NCBI GenBank assembly: GCA_000231825.2
Contig: JH720305.1
Coordinates: 943,557 to 1,007,556 of the forward strand
Reading direction: 5' to 3'
DNA: 64,000 nt
Source: Tetrahymena elliotti 4EA
Lineage: Eukaryota; Ciliophora; Oligohymenophorea; Hymenostomatida; Tetrahymenidae
In this document: piece after piece, positions 12,024-23,205 of the stretch
Position numbering within the stretch: the stretch's first letter is position 1
Layout: each line of letters starts with the position of its first letter
Translations under genes and position numbers: made by a program
Notes under the pieces: model-generated
The model's input: the letters and a program-made list of their open reading frames with translations, nothing else
Told to the model about the DNA's origin: nothing
Database searches by the model: none

Positions 12024-15000
12024 TCATTCATTATTTTAAAATAAAGGGAAATTTTTAGGCCTATATTATTCTGGGTTATCATTAATTTATGATTTTTCTA
12101 CATCATCATCAAAATCATCGCTCGCAGAATTAGAATCGTAACTTTATGAATTGTTAAATTTTAAAGGCTTTTGGTCTTTCCCCATATTTAATTTAAAATC
12201 TTATTTTATCATTTGTGTGGAGGGCTTCCTTTAGTTATTTATATTTTCTTAGTTGTATTTGCTATTAAACTCGATTCCATTCAGTTACACTGACTTTCTT
12301 GATTGAACTTCTTTCTTCTTTTTCTCCAAAGTCTTTTATAGTCTCTCTTAATTTCTTATCTTGATAACAGAAGCAGCTAAATCTCTATTCTCTTCTAAGA
12401 AATTTTTCTTACTTTCTTCTATTTCTTTTGCTTTTGTTTCTTTGTCTTACTTTTACTTCCTTTGGTTTTCTAATAAATTTTTTTAAAACAGTAAGACTCC
12501 TTCAATAAACCGAAATTTATTTACCTGTTAAAAATTCGTTTTTATCTGTGACAACTTAAACTTTTTTTTGAGCCTTTCCTGGTGATTATTCTACATCAAC
12601 ACCATATATTTTTTCTCTTTCCTTTAATTATGAAATAAAACCCTTGAAGTTTTTCTCTACTTTGATAAAATTTTACCTTCAAGATTTAAATAAATTGCTC
12701 AAATCTTTTGGTATCTACTTTTCCATTTCCATAGTAAGGACACATTATCAATTCAATTTCTTCCACTACTTTTTTTATTTTCTCATTTTCAATTTTATTT
12801 TTAAGATTCTCGACATCCCTGATTTTATCTTAAAGTTAATTCAAAGCAAGACTGCTTTTACTAATAGCTAATCCACAGTCACTATAAGGAAGATTTTTTG
12901 TATGACCTAAGTAATGCTTTAAACCAAGAGCTTCAGCTTCTTATTTACTCACAAAGGTTTTCTTCTTCTTTATATATTATGAATTTTTTTCTTAAATAGT
13001 AACCTCAACTATTTTTGGTAGCACAAAATGCTTTTCTTCTTCTTCTTCCTAGTTCTGAATAATTTTAAATATTTTATTTTCTCTAAAACATCAAAATTCA
13101 ATCATCTTAATTGATCAAAATTTAAATTTGTTTTAATTGTTTAATCAAAAAAATCTACATTTTATTTTTAAGTCAAAGAGAAAAAATTTTAAGTGCTCTG
13201 AGCTTTTGCTTTTTTAGAAAAGAACAAAGGATCTACTGATTTAGTTACTACAAAATTTTCTTTAAAAAATCTAGTCTCAGAATCAAACATATCAAGCTTT
13301 TAATAAAATTCTTTTGACATAACTTTTCTCTCTTTAAGTTAAGTTCCTCCAACTAATAATAACAATAAATCAAATTGAAAATATTTTACTGTTAAATTTA
13401 AAAAGTGATTACTTATTAACCCTTAAGAATTAGCCATTTTATCAATAGCAGCTTATATTTCTTAATCAGTAACTTATTTTCTATTCTTTTAGCTCAAAAT
13501 ATCTGCTCTCATACTATCTATCTTGTTATATACTGCATAGCAATATTCACAAACTCTTATCCTTTTATAAATGTTATCAAATTTATAGTGGGAAAACAAA
13601 GGACAAGCAGTGATCTAACTAAAAGAGTAATCTTATATTTATTTCAAAAATTGTTTAATATTTTTTATCAAAAAGCTTAAAATATTTTTTAACTTTAATA
13701 ATAAAAAATTAATAAACTCCCTCATAAATACTAAAAAACGAATCTGAAAACTTTCAAATATTTAGTTCTGGTAAATTTAAAATATTATTGATTTTTTTAA
13801 TCATTAAATTAAATCTTTTAAAGCTAAAGATTGAGATAAAAAAATAAATAAATTTTACATTTTCTAACTTTAAAAATGAGCTATTCAGTTATCTTTACTC
13901 CTTGTTAGACATACTTGATGGATTATATAGTTTTATATCTTTCTATTTGATCTAATATAATAGATTTATATTAAACAAAAAATACTTGATCTTTCTTTTT
14001 TTAAGATTAAATCTAAAAATATTTTAGGTGTTAATAATCAGGTTATTTAATATCATCTATTTAAAAATATATACAAAGACAGAGAAAGCTTCATCATTTT
14101 CTTCATAGTAAGTTGAATCTCCAGCACAATCACAATACTGTCCAATGCATTTTAATTCTTCCATTTATGGAAACTATTTAAAAAATATATATAAACTCAT
14201 AATAATTAAATACTTTTAATTTTACTTAAAATTATTCTAAATTATTTTTATCTAAAGTAATATCTATTTCTCCATCAGCTCCATAAAAATTTATTTTTTC
14301 AGCACCTGAAAGATATATTTAACCGCTATCATTCATAAAAAACTCAATTTGCATTTCTGCCACTGTCTTGTGGTACTTTGTTTCAAGGAATCTCACTAAA
14401 CTTGTTGCTAATAAGTTACATTTTTCATTTACAGAACTTGCTAAAGATTTAAAAAGCTTCGTTTCAAATGTAAATGTCTTCTTTTAAGAACCCTCCTTCT
14501 TTAAAAACTCAGCTGTACTTTTAATTTAAAAAATAATCATTTTACTCTCTTAAAAACGTCTTCTTGATTATTTAGAATTTATAATGATCTCTTAGAAATG
14601 TTTACTCTAATTTTTTTGTTTCTACATTTCTTCTCTCAATCATACATTTTCTATTTCTTCCGCTATATGTAACTTAATATAATACTGTTCCTTTATAACT
14701 ATTTATAGGATAATACCCTATTATTTTAGTCCAATGATTTAATAACTCCTAATGATCTTAAGGCTTAGACATTAATTATTCTGCAACAGAGAGAGAAGTA
14801 GGTCTCACAACCTATATAAATTTATAATTCATATTAAAAAAATAGTAAAATAAGCAGTAAAAGTATATTTTTGATGTCCAAATCATTTATTAATATTAAT
14901 TCATTACTGTTATATCGCGAGCTGTTTGATAGAAATAAAATAGCATTTTATCAATTTTACTCTTCAATACTTGATTTTAAGAAATTATATTTGAATACTA

Positions 15001-15451
15001 GGAATCATTATAATTTTCTATTTCATTTAAATCTTCTTATCTTATCTTAGGGTTTTTAAAATACTCCTTAATAACTTAAAATTTTAACCATTCTTCATCT
15101 TTTTATTTAATCTTTCGCTATTAGATATTAAGTTTAAAATATTAAAAAACACTAAACCTTCTATGATACAATTTACTTTTTCATCCATATAGAGCCAATG
15201 CTTAGGCTCGCCTTATTTTAAAATTATAATATCATTTATCATAAAGCCAATCCCATAAAGAGTCTCAAAATCAGTAGCTGCCTATTTAAAAAGAAATAAT
15301 TAGCTATCATTAAAATAATTAAAAGATTTCTAAAGCTTGTTTATGGTAACTGTATAAAATGTATCCATTTTAAGAATTCTTAAATATCAAACATCTATAC
15401 TTTTTTAATAGTATTTATTAGCCATAAAAAATCCTCCTCTTTATTTGTCAT
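12024..15451 (-). CDS. 12-exon protein with Cys-pair motifs and C-terminal coiled coil, unknown function
   Basis: Exons on the - strand: 15451-15401, 15281-15153, 15117-14908, 14811-14558, 14517-14226, 14173-14075, 13951-13859, 13743-13413, 13352-13159, 13054-12677, 12621-12525, 12469-12024. All phases agree and give 857 residues. Conserved-looking parts include an N-terminal globular region (GEPKHWLYMDE), a block with IIGYYPINSYKG and a strand-rich part (NDSGQIYLSGAEKINFYG). Two cysteine clusters follow, CIGQYCDC and ACPLF...RVCEYCYAVYN, possibly a split zinc site (inference). The C-terminal half is Lys/Glu coiled coil with an acidic SDDFDDDVE tail. Introns 15152-15118 (35 nt) and 14557-14518 (40 nt) are unusually short. 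The 5' end of exon 8 (13743 to about 13640) is the weakest boundary. I do not recognise the family. Confidence 0.7.
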
Positions 15452-16213
15452 TTCTTGAACTTTTAAAACTCTAAACCTAATACTAACAAATACTAAAAAG
15501 AAACTAATTAATTATTAATCAAATTATTTTTTGAAACCAGTGTAAATATTGTTTTATAAATATAAGCATAATTAATATTAATATTTTAGTTTATCTAAAT
15601 CAATTAAATCAATTCCAAAATATAATAAATTAAATCTACTTATTTTTTTTTATTTTAGAAATTATTTTAATTAAATCTCTTAATAAAATAATTGTTTTTT
15701 AATTTTTTTAAAAAGTAGATTTGAAAAATTTAATAATATATTGGATAAAAAATCATTTTTTAAGTTTTCAATAAATGTATTGTCTGTTAATAAGCGCATT
15801 AACAATTTTTATTTTTTGAATCATTTAAATTTTAGAATTTTGATAACGAAGCATACAATTGATAATGTCTTACTTTGGATTTAAATAAGTTTATGAAATA
15901 ATTATTAATTTTATTTTTTAAATTGATTACTCTTTGGGAAAATAATATTTTATCAACATAAATAAGTTGGAAATAGATTGTTACAAATACAAATTATAAT
16001 TTTTATAAAATAATTTGCTTTTTAAAATTTTTTTATTTTACAAAAGAGATTTGGATTTCATTATTTTTAAACTGTATCATGACAATCTTATAATGTTTAG
16101 AACTATAAATTAATTTAGGTTTTGTAAACTCCTAAGAAACAAAATGTTGTTATTTATTTATATAGGTTTTTTGATTAACTTTCATAAATATAAAAAAAGA
16201 CTTTTGGAGAAAA
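15452..16213. other. divergent intergenic region
   Basis: About 760 bp between a - strand gene and a + strand LRR gene, so it probably carries both promoters. Very AT-rich; no recognisable element. Confidence 0.5.
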
Positions 16214-18062
16214 ATGGATTCTAATAAAAGTTAAATGAGCTCAGAAAAATAAAAAGTAAGTTATTTTCTGTTATCATATTAGATTAAATTTTGATAATAA
16301 TAATTTAAAAGGTAATCAATTCTGATATTTCAAGAATTACTTCATTGACCATTGACTAAAGGTAAGTTCTTCTTTTTTATGTTAAATTTGATAGAAAATA
16401 AAAATTTTAACTTAATAAAGTTGCAAATTACTCTTGTAAGAAGATATACTATAACTTTAAGAATTGGCTAAAGGAATTTGCTTAGAATAGCTTTCTTTAA
16501 ACTTATCGTAAATAAATTAATCAATCAATTTTAAACAAATCTTTCTTTTGAAAGGTCAAATCAGATAGGAGTGCCACAAGCAACATAAATAGCTTCTTAT
16601 ATTTAATTTTTAGAAAATCTTTAAGAATTAAAGATCAATTTATCGTAAATGCTTTTTGAATTAAAAAGAAATTAAGTTATTATTTCTAGAACAAACTAAA
16701 TTGAGGCTGATGGAGCAAAAGCAATAGCAGAGTCTTTATAAAAATTTAAAAAACTAAAATAACTCAGCTTATTTATTAGGTATCTCTTTAAAATAAATTT
16801 TTTTTCTTTTAATTTTTAAAACAATAAATTACTAATTTATTTAAATATTATTTAATTAAGTTTTAATCAAATTCGAACTGATGGAGTATCTAGCATCGCA
16901 TAAGCAATTTCATAATTGAAAAATATTGAACAATTAACTCTCTCATTAAAGTATACTAAAAAATAAATTTATAAACTAAATATTTTATTCAGCTAAAATT
17001 AGATTGATGATCTTCAATAATTGGGAAATTCCATACAATAATTGGAAAATATTAACTTTTTGCATATTTCACTGGTGTAATTTAATTGTTTTGTTCATTA
17101 AATATTTAGTCAAATTTTAACATTAAAGAAGGAATTACTTTTATGGCAATGGGGTTTAACAATTATGTTAGGGTATTTCTAAATGCTCAAATCTAAGAAT
17201 CTTAATTCTATAATTAAAGTAATTAATACCTAAATAATACAAATTTTAAATTGTTAAATTTTTTATAGAAGTAACGAATTAGGAATTGAAGGTACTTAGA
17301 GCTTGTCAAATGAATTACAAAATTGTTAAAACTTAGAATTTTTAACTCTTGATTTAAGGTAAAAATTACTCTGTTTTATTTTAACTGTTATGTAATAAAA
17401 AATAAAGCAATAACAAAATTGATGAGGAAGGTGTATAGTTTTTAGCTAATTTTCTAGAATAGCTTTAATAGTTGAAACATTTAAATCTCAACTTATCGTA
17501 AATTTTTCTTCTAAAATATTAAAATCATTAAATTACTAAATAGAGAAAATGAAATAAAGTTAAATGGTCTTAAATTATTGGTCTAGGGCATTAAAGCTTT
17601 AAAAAATCAATTGACCAACCTTCACCTGAATTTATAGTAAGTAAATTATTTTATTTTATTTATTTTTAACTATTTATTTATATAACAGCAGAAATTATAT
17701 TACAATAGAAGGAATTTAGATATTATTTAAGTAAATTTAAGAGTGCGTTCATTTGAAATAACTTGAATTAAACTTAGAGTAACTTAAAAATTTTAATGTT
17801 TTATTGATATTATTTTTTTAAAAAAAAGGAGAAATTAAAGTGAACTGAGTTCAAATACTTAATTAAGCTTAAAAAATTTATAATATCTTATTGTCCTAAA
17901 GCTAAATATTATGTAAGTAATTTATTTATTTCTCAAATTTAATTTAATTCTGTTTAACATTTATTTAGATAGTATGGATTCTATCGTCTTTTAAGCAAGA
18001 AAAAAATTTACAATAATTTTCTTTGCTGTAAAAGATTAGTTTTACTTGAAGTATAACAGTGA
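16214..18062 (+). CDS. LRR protein, exon-per-repeat architecture
   Basis: ATG 16214 (MDSNKSQMSSEKQK), TGA at 18060-18062. Roughly a dozen short exons each encode one LRR of the ribonuclease-inhibitor-like ciliate type: N-x-I-x-x-x-G...LxxLxxLxLxLS/R. Clear units start near 16560 (NQIGVPQ), 16690 (NQIEADGAKAIAESL), 16868 (NQIRTDGVSSIA), 16990, 17280 (NELGIEGTQSLSNEL), 17408 (NKIDEEGVQFLA), 17545, 17690 and 17830. Almost every intron interrupts at the same place, just after LxLxL, in the second codon phase, and begins GTAAN or GTATN. The last exon ends CCKRLVLLEVQQ, echoing the basic K-R-LV tail of the other LRR genes here. Exact boundaries of exons 2 and 3 (16300-16445) are uncertain. Probably a protein-binding scaffold; no other domain seen. 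Confidence 0.75.
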
Positions 18063-18560
18063 CACCCTTTCAAGATATTCTTAATATCATTTAAAAGTAT
18101 TATATTTATTTCCTACTAATTTATAATGTGTTGAACTAAATTTTTAATTTAAAAAACCTTTTTTTCTTTTTCATTGATTGAATGAAGGAGAAATTAATTT
18201 TCATTTTAATTAATTTTATTTTTTTAATTTTAATTGTTTAAAATTTAATCTTTTTATATCAATTTACAAAATAGTTTATTTATTAAAAAATCTATATGAA
18301 CCAATAAGAAAATTTCTGATTACTTATTTTTAAGTCAAAGGATTGTCAATTTTTTCTGCAATCTTTTGAAAATTTCTTAAAATGAATGAAGTTAAGAATT
18401 AAGATGAATAAAGCTAAAGAAGAAAAACAAATAAATAATAAATAAAATTTATTTTTATTTCTCTAAATTGAGAAAATTAGATTCTTTTATTTATTTTGAT
18501 AGTTAATTTATATTAAAAAAATCTAGATAGAATAACTTTTAAAAAATTAGAAAAAAATAT
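18063..18560. other. AT-rich intergenic between LRR gene and duplicated segment
   Basis: About 500 bp of spacer. Contains the first copy of a 97 bp direct repeat listed separately; otherwise nothing recognised. Confidence 0.5.
18311..18406 (+). repeat. direct repeat R1 (about 97 bp), left flank
   Basis: Begins near AATTTCTGATTAC and ends near GAAGTTAAGAATTAAG. The segment TTTTTTCTGCAATCTTTT and the following ATTTCTTAAAATGAATGAAG are shared with 21115-21211 in the same orientation. The two copies flank the first DOPA-dioxygenase-bearing segment, which lies between them. Confidence 0.75.
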
Positions 18561-18720
18561 ATGGAACTTAAACTATTATTTTATTTAAAAAAAAGTTATA
18601 AACTCTCTATCTGCTTTCTCTCCACAAAATTAATCTTTTTCTAAATCAATTTCAATTTACTTAAGCTATTTGAAAGAATTTATTTAGTTTTTTTTTATGA
18701 TCTAAAATTATTAAAGTATA
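18561..18720 (-). pseudogene. 5' fragment of an LRR gene, decayed
   Basis: Homologous to the first codons of the single-exon LRR gene at 24004-30120 (its 29918-30120 part). Shared text includes CTCTCTATCTG and CAATTTCAATTTACTTAAGC. Relative to the intact gene it lacks about 38 nt after CTCTATCTG, has lost the reading frame, and has no downstream LRR body. It is carried at the left end of the duplicated segment, so it is best read as a truncated passenger of the duplication. Confidence 0.75.
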
Positions 18721-20191
18721 CTGACATATTTTTTGAATTTAGATTAAAATTATTTTAAGCTTTTTATTTTTACTTAAATTTCTTTGATATTAAATTATTT
18801 TATGTTTTACTTGCTTTACTTTTTTTTATTGTAAAATTTCTAATTTCAAATTTTTTGTATTTGCTTGATGGATCTTTTCAAGTAATTATTAAAAATTAAA
18901 CATTCTGATACTTGTTTCAATCAGAAATCAAATTTTGTTACTAAAATTTAATTTAAAAATTTATTATTCTCTTAAGACTTTTAATTAGTTAAAATTTTTT
19001 GTAAAATTGTTTTTGTTTTATTTAATCTATTGATAATTTTTTAAATTTTAAATTATTTTTAATTTCTTTTGAGTCTCAGTATCTGAATAAACACAAAAAA
19101 TGAATATCTAAAGATAGGTAGATGAATCACTACAGAAATATATATAATAAGATTGATATTTCGACCTTTTATATTATTCAATTATTTTTATCAATATGAA
19201 TATTCTTTTGTTTAATTTATTCATCTTAAACTAAAAATTTCTATTTTCTTTCTCAAACAAAAGGATTTTTTATTAAATTGTTTTATGTTTTAGCATACTT
19301 TACCTTTACTTTTGAATTAAAAATGAGTTAATTTTTATCAAAACTATTTGTAGATTTTTCAATTAATTTTTTTCAAGTTTAATCTTTTGATTTTTTTTTC
19401 ATAACACAATTTACTTTTATCAAAAATCTGAATTTCTTTGCTTCAATACTTGACCAAAAAATATTATTATATCTGCGTTTTAAGTATAAGAATTTTTTTT
19501 TTTATTTTTTAATTTTGCTATGAGTTTTTATTTTCAGAAAAAATGTTGATTCATTTCGTAAAAATTTATTCAAACGTTTATTTAAATTTGGCTTACCTTC
19601 AAATTGTTATAGAATATACGAAACAAAAATTAGAGGTATTATAATTCATATTTTATTTTAAAATTACAAAAGTGCTACTTCAAGTTTATCTATCATATTG
19701 AAAAGTGAACACAATAATACAAAGTACTGAGATAGTTTGTAAGTTTTTGACTATAAAATTAACTATATGCGATTTAAAGAAAGTTAAGAAAATAAACGTC
19801 GAATGAAGAAAATTGATTTAGCGAATGTTTTTAAAGGAATCTAATTAAAATTTTCAAAAATGGATTTACTTCAATCTGAAATAGAAATAATTATCTTTAT
19901 CTATTTGAAAATAAATCAAATAGACAACATAATCTACATTTAAAAAATGTTTACACTTAATTATTGAACTTTCCAGAAAGAAAAATTAATGAAAACAGAT
20001 AAAGGTATTTATTGATAGGATTTTTAATTTTTTAGTGATAAAAAAGACTATTATATAGGATTTCATGCTTTAAATCAAAATTTGATTAATTATTTATAAT
20101 TCAATTGTTATGGTGATATCTGTTGAATAATTTGATAAGGAGAGATTCTTCTTCAGCTTTCTTTTAGTGAACCTTCAAAGTTTCTTAATCT

Positions 20192-20701
20192 TCAGGCCTA
20201 GGGGAAAGGTTGTTCATGAGAGAAATGAGAAGAGTCAATTTACCAGGGAGTACCACTCCACATAGCCCACAAAGTGTGATCTTCAACTTCGCAACCACTG
20301 TTAGGGTGGATAAAAACGTCATAACCATTTCTGTTTTAGATAACCCATTAAGTAACAGCTTAGAAATTTTCAAGAGGAACGAAAACAGACCATTAAGCAG
20401 TCAAGAAAGGACCAAAAGGTTCATTATCAGGTTCGAAAATACATAATTATTCTTAGTGGAAAAGATCAGTGCAAGGAGGACCGAGAAGATCAGCAAAATC
20501 TCTAATAAATTTGTCACGAACTTAGAAAGCTCCTTCAACGCTTTTAGGACTGTTTTACCAGTAAAGAAGGTGAATGTGCCAAGATTAAATAGGAGCAGGA
20601 GTTGGTTAAAAACAGGTAATGTTTCTATCCACTTTATACTTAGGTGGGTAAGCCAAGGCCAAAGCAACAAACGCAAATAAGCAAATAGTTAATTTATTCA
20701 T
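20192..20701 (-). CDS. secreted DOPA 4,5-dioxygenase-like protein, copy A (shortened C-terminus)
   Basis: One exon, 169 residues, ATG 20701, TGA 20194-20192. Seen only when TAA/TAG are read as Gln on the - strand; both strands are open under the standard code, which hides it. Residues 1-17 (MNKLTICLFAFVALALA) are a signal peptide, so it is secreted or sent to a vesicle. The rest fits the DOPA-dioxygenase family (Pfam DOPA_dioxygen): SWHIHLLYW near 40, GPFLTAQW near 97, NRNGYDV-IHPNSG near 123 and EDHT near 140, with His42, His44, His132 and His142 as likely metal ligands. Family members open the catechol ring of DOPA or related substrates; the substrate here is unknown. Compared with copy B it has Phe for Leu130, Leu for Trp144, and 2 extra nt near 20198 that bring in an early TGA, removing about 30 C-terminal residues. 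The core is intact, so it may still function. Base composition is richer than its surroundings. Confidence 0.88.
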
Positions 20702-20835
20702 TTTTGATATCTTATCTGATTAATTTTTTGATCAATAATTATATATTTTCTAAGGTGATAAATTAGCTCTAAATTTATATGTCTAATGATAATCAAAATT
20801 TATCAAATTTTTACTTAATAATTTCTTTTATCATA

Positions 20836-21540
20836 TCGTCCTTCCTAGCAATTCACTAGAATTTATGAAATTATCTAACTATTTGTAACATTTATTATTA
20901 TCTAATGTAAGGTTAATTAGAATAATTTACTCTAAAAATTATATTTGGATAACATAATTTTTCTATTTTACTCAAGAAAATCTAAGAATATTCAAAATTT
21001 TTCTTCGAAATGGATATTATTATTTGAGAAAATAAAAAAATTTTTGAAATCTATCACTTAGAATTAGAAACTATACAGTCAAGTCAATTGCTTGGAAGAT
21101 CTATTTGATAAAAATATTTCTGATGACTTATTTTTATTAAGTCAAATGTTTGTCAGTTTTTTCTGCAATCTTTTAAAAATTTCTTAAAATGAATGAAGCT
21201 AAGAATTAAGAAGAAAATTCTATTTAAAATTAATTTTTTATTTTTAGATTTTATTAAGTTGTTGAATAATTTAATTTTAAATATTTGTTTTGTTTACTTT
21301 AAATTGAATTAAACTGATAATTTTAAAATAATTTAATAAAGAATTCTACCAAAATAGAAATTAAAAAAATTTAAAAAGAAAATTAAATGCAACAACCTTT
21401 ATTTCAAATTAAACAATGGATCCTGTATTTTAAAGAATATTTAAGTTACAATTATCTAAATTAAGTTAGAATTATTAAACAGTAATTTTGTAATTTTATT
21501 AATATCCAGAAGTAAATTTAATAAGCTCCACCATATTTAA
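20836..21540. other. intergenic, 5' of DOPA gene A and 3' of the TPR gene
   Basis: About 700 bp, AT-rich, containing the second copy of the 97 bp direct repeat. No gene seen. Confidence 0.5.
21115..21211 (+). repeat. direct repeat R2 (about 97 bp), right flank
   Basis: Starts near ATTTCTGATGAC, ends near GAAGCTAAGAATTAAG; same orientation as 18311-18406 and closely similar throughout. I did not see a third copy in the window. Confidence 0.75.
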
Positions 21541-23205
21541 TCAAATAAATTTTTTTGACAATTTCATATACGTTAAGTCATTTAAGTCATCTGGTTTGAG
21601 TTATAATGCTTTTTTATAGTATTTAATTGATTTATCATAAATTTTTTTACAGTAATTAGTGGAAGCTAAAATATAGTAAAGTCCATGGGTTTTTAAACTT
21701 TTTTAATGGGATTTTTTAAAACATTCTAATGAATAGGCTTATTTACCTATTTTATAATATTGAGTTCCTAGAGAAAAGTAAGTTGTTTCATTAGCAGATA
21801 TTTTAAGTGATTTTTTAAAGTAATCCATTGCTATTATATCATTATTATTATTGAATTCTATTTCTCCTAAGTAAGTCAGAGACTTGAAATATGTAGGGTC
21901 GATTTCAAGGCTTTTTTCAAACCATTTTTTGGCTTATTCATTGTTATTTATTAGATAGTAGCTTCTTCCTATATTATAATATAGGAATGGTTTATCAGGC
22001 TATATTTCTATTGCTTTTTTATACATTTCTTAAGCTTGATCTTCCATTTATAAAGAATCATACATTAAACCTAAGTTATTCAAGCTATATGTATTTTTAG
22101 GGTTGCTTTCAATTGATTTCTAAAACAATTCAATAGCTTTTTAAGGTTATTTTCTTAGTTTCCAAACATTTCCAAGATTAAAATAAGCTACATCATTTTT
22201 AGGATTTTAATTTAAACATTAATTACTCCAATATTCTGATTCATCAAGTTTACCAATTGCACAATGACATCTACCAATCCAAGCCAAATATTTATTATTA
22301 TTTAAATTATTTTACAATAGTTCAAATAAAACTTTCAAGGCTTCATGAAATTTTTGATCATCAAAATCTTTTTATAAACTACTAAATAATACTTATTCAC
22401 TTTCAGTCTCTTAAATTTGGTAAGTTGAATGATAACCTTTTTAAGCTTCTTAAAAGATTACAATTAATTTATCTGATTTAAGCCTCTTTTCTTTTTCTCT
22501 TTACATAACCTATGATAAAATTAAATTAATTCTGTAGTGAACTTTTTTTTAAATTTTATAAGGTTCAATTCCTAAAGCAAATTATTTTTATTGAAAATAA
22601 TTGGCTCCTGCCAACTCAAACAAGCACATACAAATAGACCAAATATTTCCATCAACTGTGAGATTTTCTTTGTAATGAACTTCTTATTTGTCACTTTCAT
22701 TAATAAAGTCTTCTGGAGGAATAAAAGGAAATTTATATTAAGCGAAATAACTTAAAACTTTAGAGGATTAAGTATTTTCTAAGCTTTATTTAGATTATTC
22801 ATAATTCAGAAATTTAACATTCATGTTTTGATCAATATAAATATTTTTAAGAGCAGGAATATTCAATAATAGATTTTTAGAATGTAAATAATTGATTCCT
22901 TCAAGCAATTAAATAGCAATGTTAAAATATAATTCATCAAATTGATCTGAATCTTGAAGTTCCTAAGCTAAATCATAAAGAGATTTATCAACACTTTCTA
23001 GTAAAATGAAATGATAATTGTCTATTAAAAATGAATCAAAGTATTTGAAAGTATTTTTATGATCACAAGACTTTAAATCAATAATCATCTAATTTAGCCT
23101 TTAAATTTTATTGTATAATTAGTTAGATTACTAAGTGCTATTATAATTTATTATGATTGTATAACTTTAGACATCTGAGTTACCTATTACAATGCTTTAT
23201 GACAT
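21541..23205 (-). CDS. pseudokinase-TPR fusion protein
   Basis: One exon, 554 residues, ATG 23205, TGA 21543-21541. Residues 1 to about 230 keep a kinase-like skeleton: alpha-C to beta-4 text (CDHKNTFKYFDSF), a hinge-like ILLESVDKSLYDLA, the pre-catalytic helix LLEGINYLHSKN (101-111) and an alpha-F helix DGNIWSICMCLFELAG (185-200). Catalytic residues are gone: HRD aligns to LNI near 114-116, DFG to LNY near 133-135, and there is no evident glycine loop or beta-3 Lys. From about residue 290 to the end there are about seven TPR units, recognisable by repeats such as AYFNLGNVWKL, NLGLMYDSL, LYYNIGRSYYL and YFSLGTQYYKIGK, each followed by A...F.KS or A...Y.KA. A protein-interaction adaptor is the likely role (inference). 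Confidence 0.85.

Larger units (their letters stand above)
18561..20835. repeat. segmental duplication, copy A
   Basis: Same-orientation counterpart of 29918-32260. Aligned landmarks: GGAACTTAAA at the left end, TCTGATACTT near 18903/30302, the region GTGAACA near 19706/31005, the DOPA-dioxygenase-like gene, and TTAGCTCTAAATTTATATGTCTA near 20763/32178. Noncoding parts have diverged noticeably while the gene is still about 95 percent identical by eye. Copy A lacks about 100 bp present in copy B at 31273-31370. Confidence 0.85.

Noticed and set aside
12644..12871. + strand open frame of 75 codons
   Set aside because: Antisense to an exon and intron of the 12024-15451 gene.
20210..20680. + strand open frames (starting MFMREMRR and MEKISARR)
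   Set aside because: They are antisense to the DOPA-dioxygenase-like gene, lack any family match, and share their pattern only because the - strand codons are conserved. The same holds for 31584-32078.
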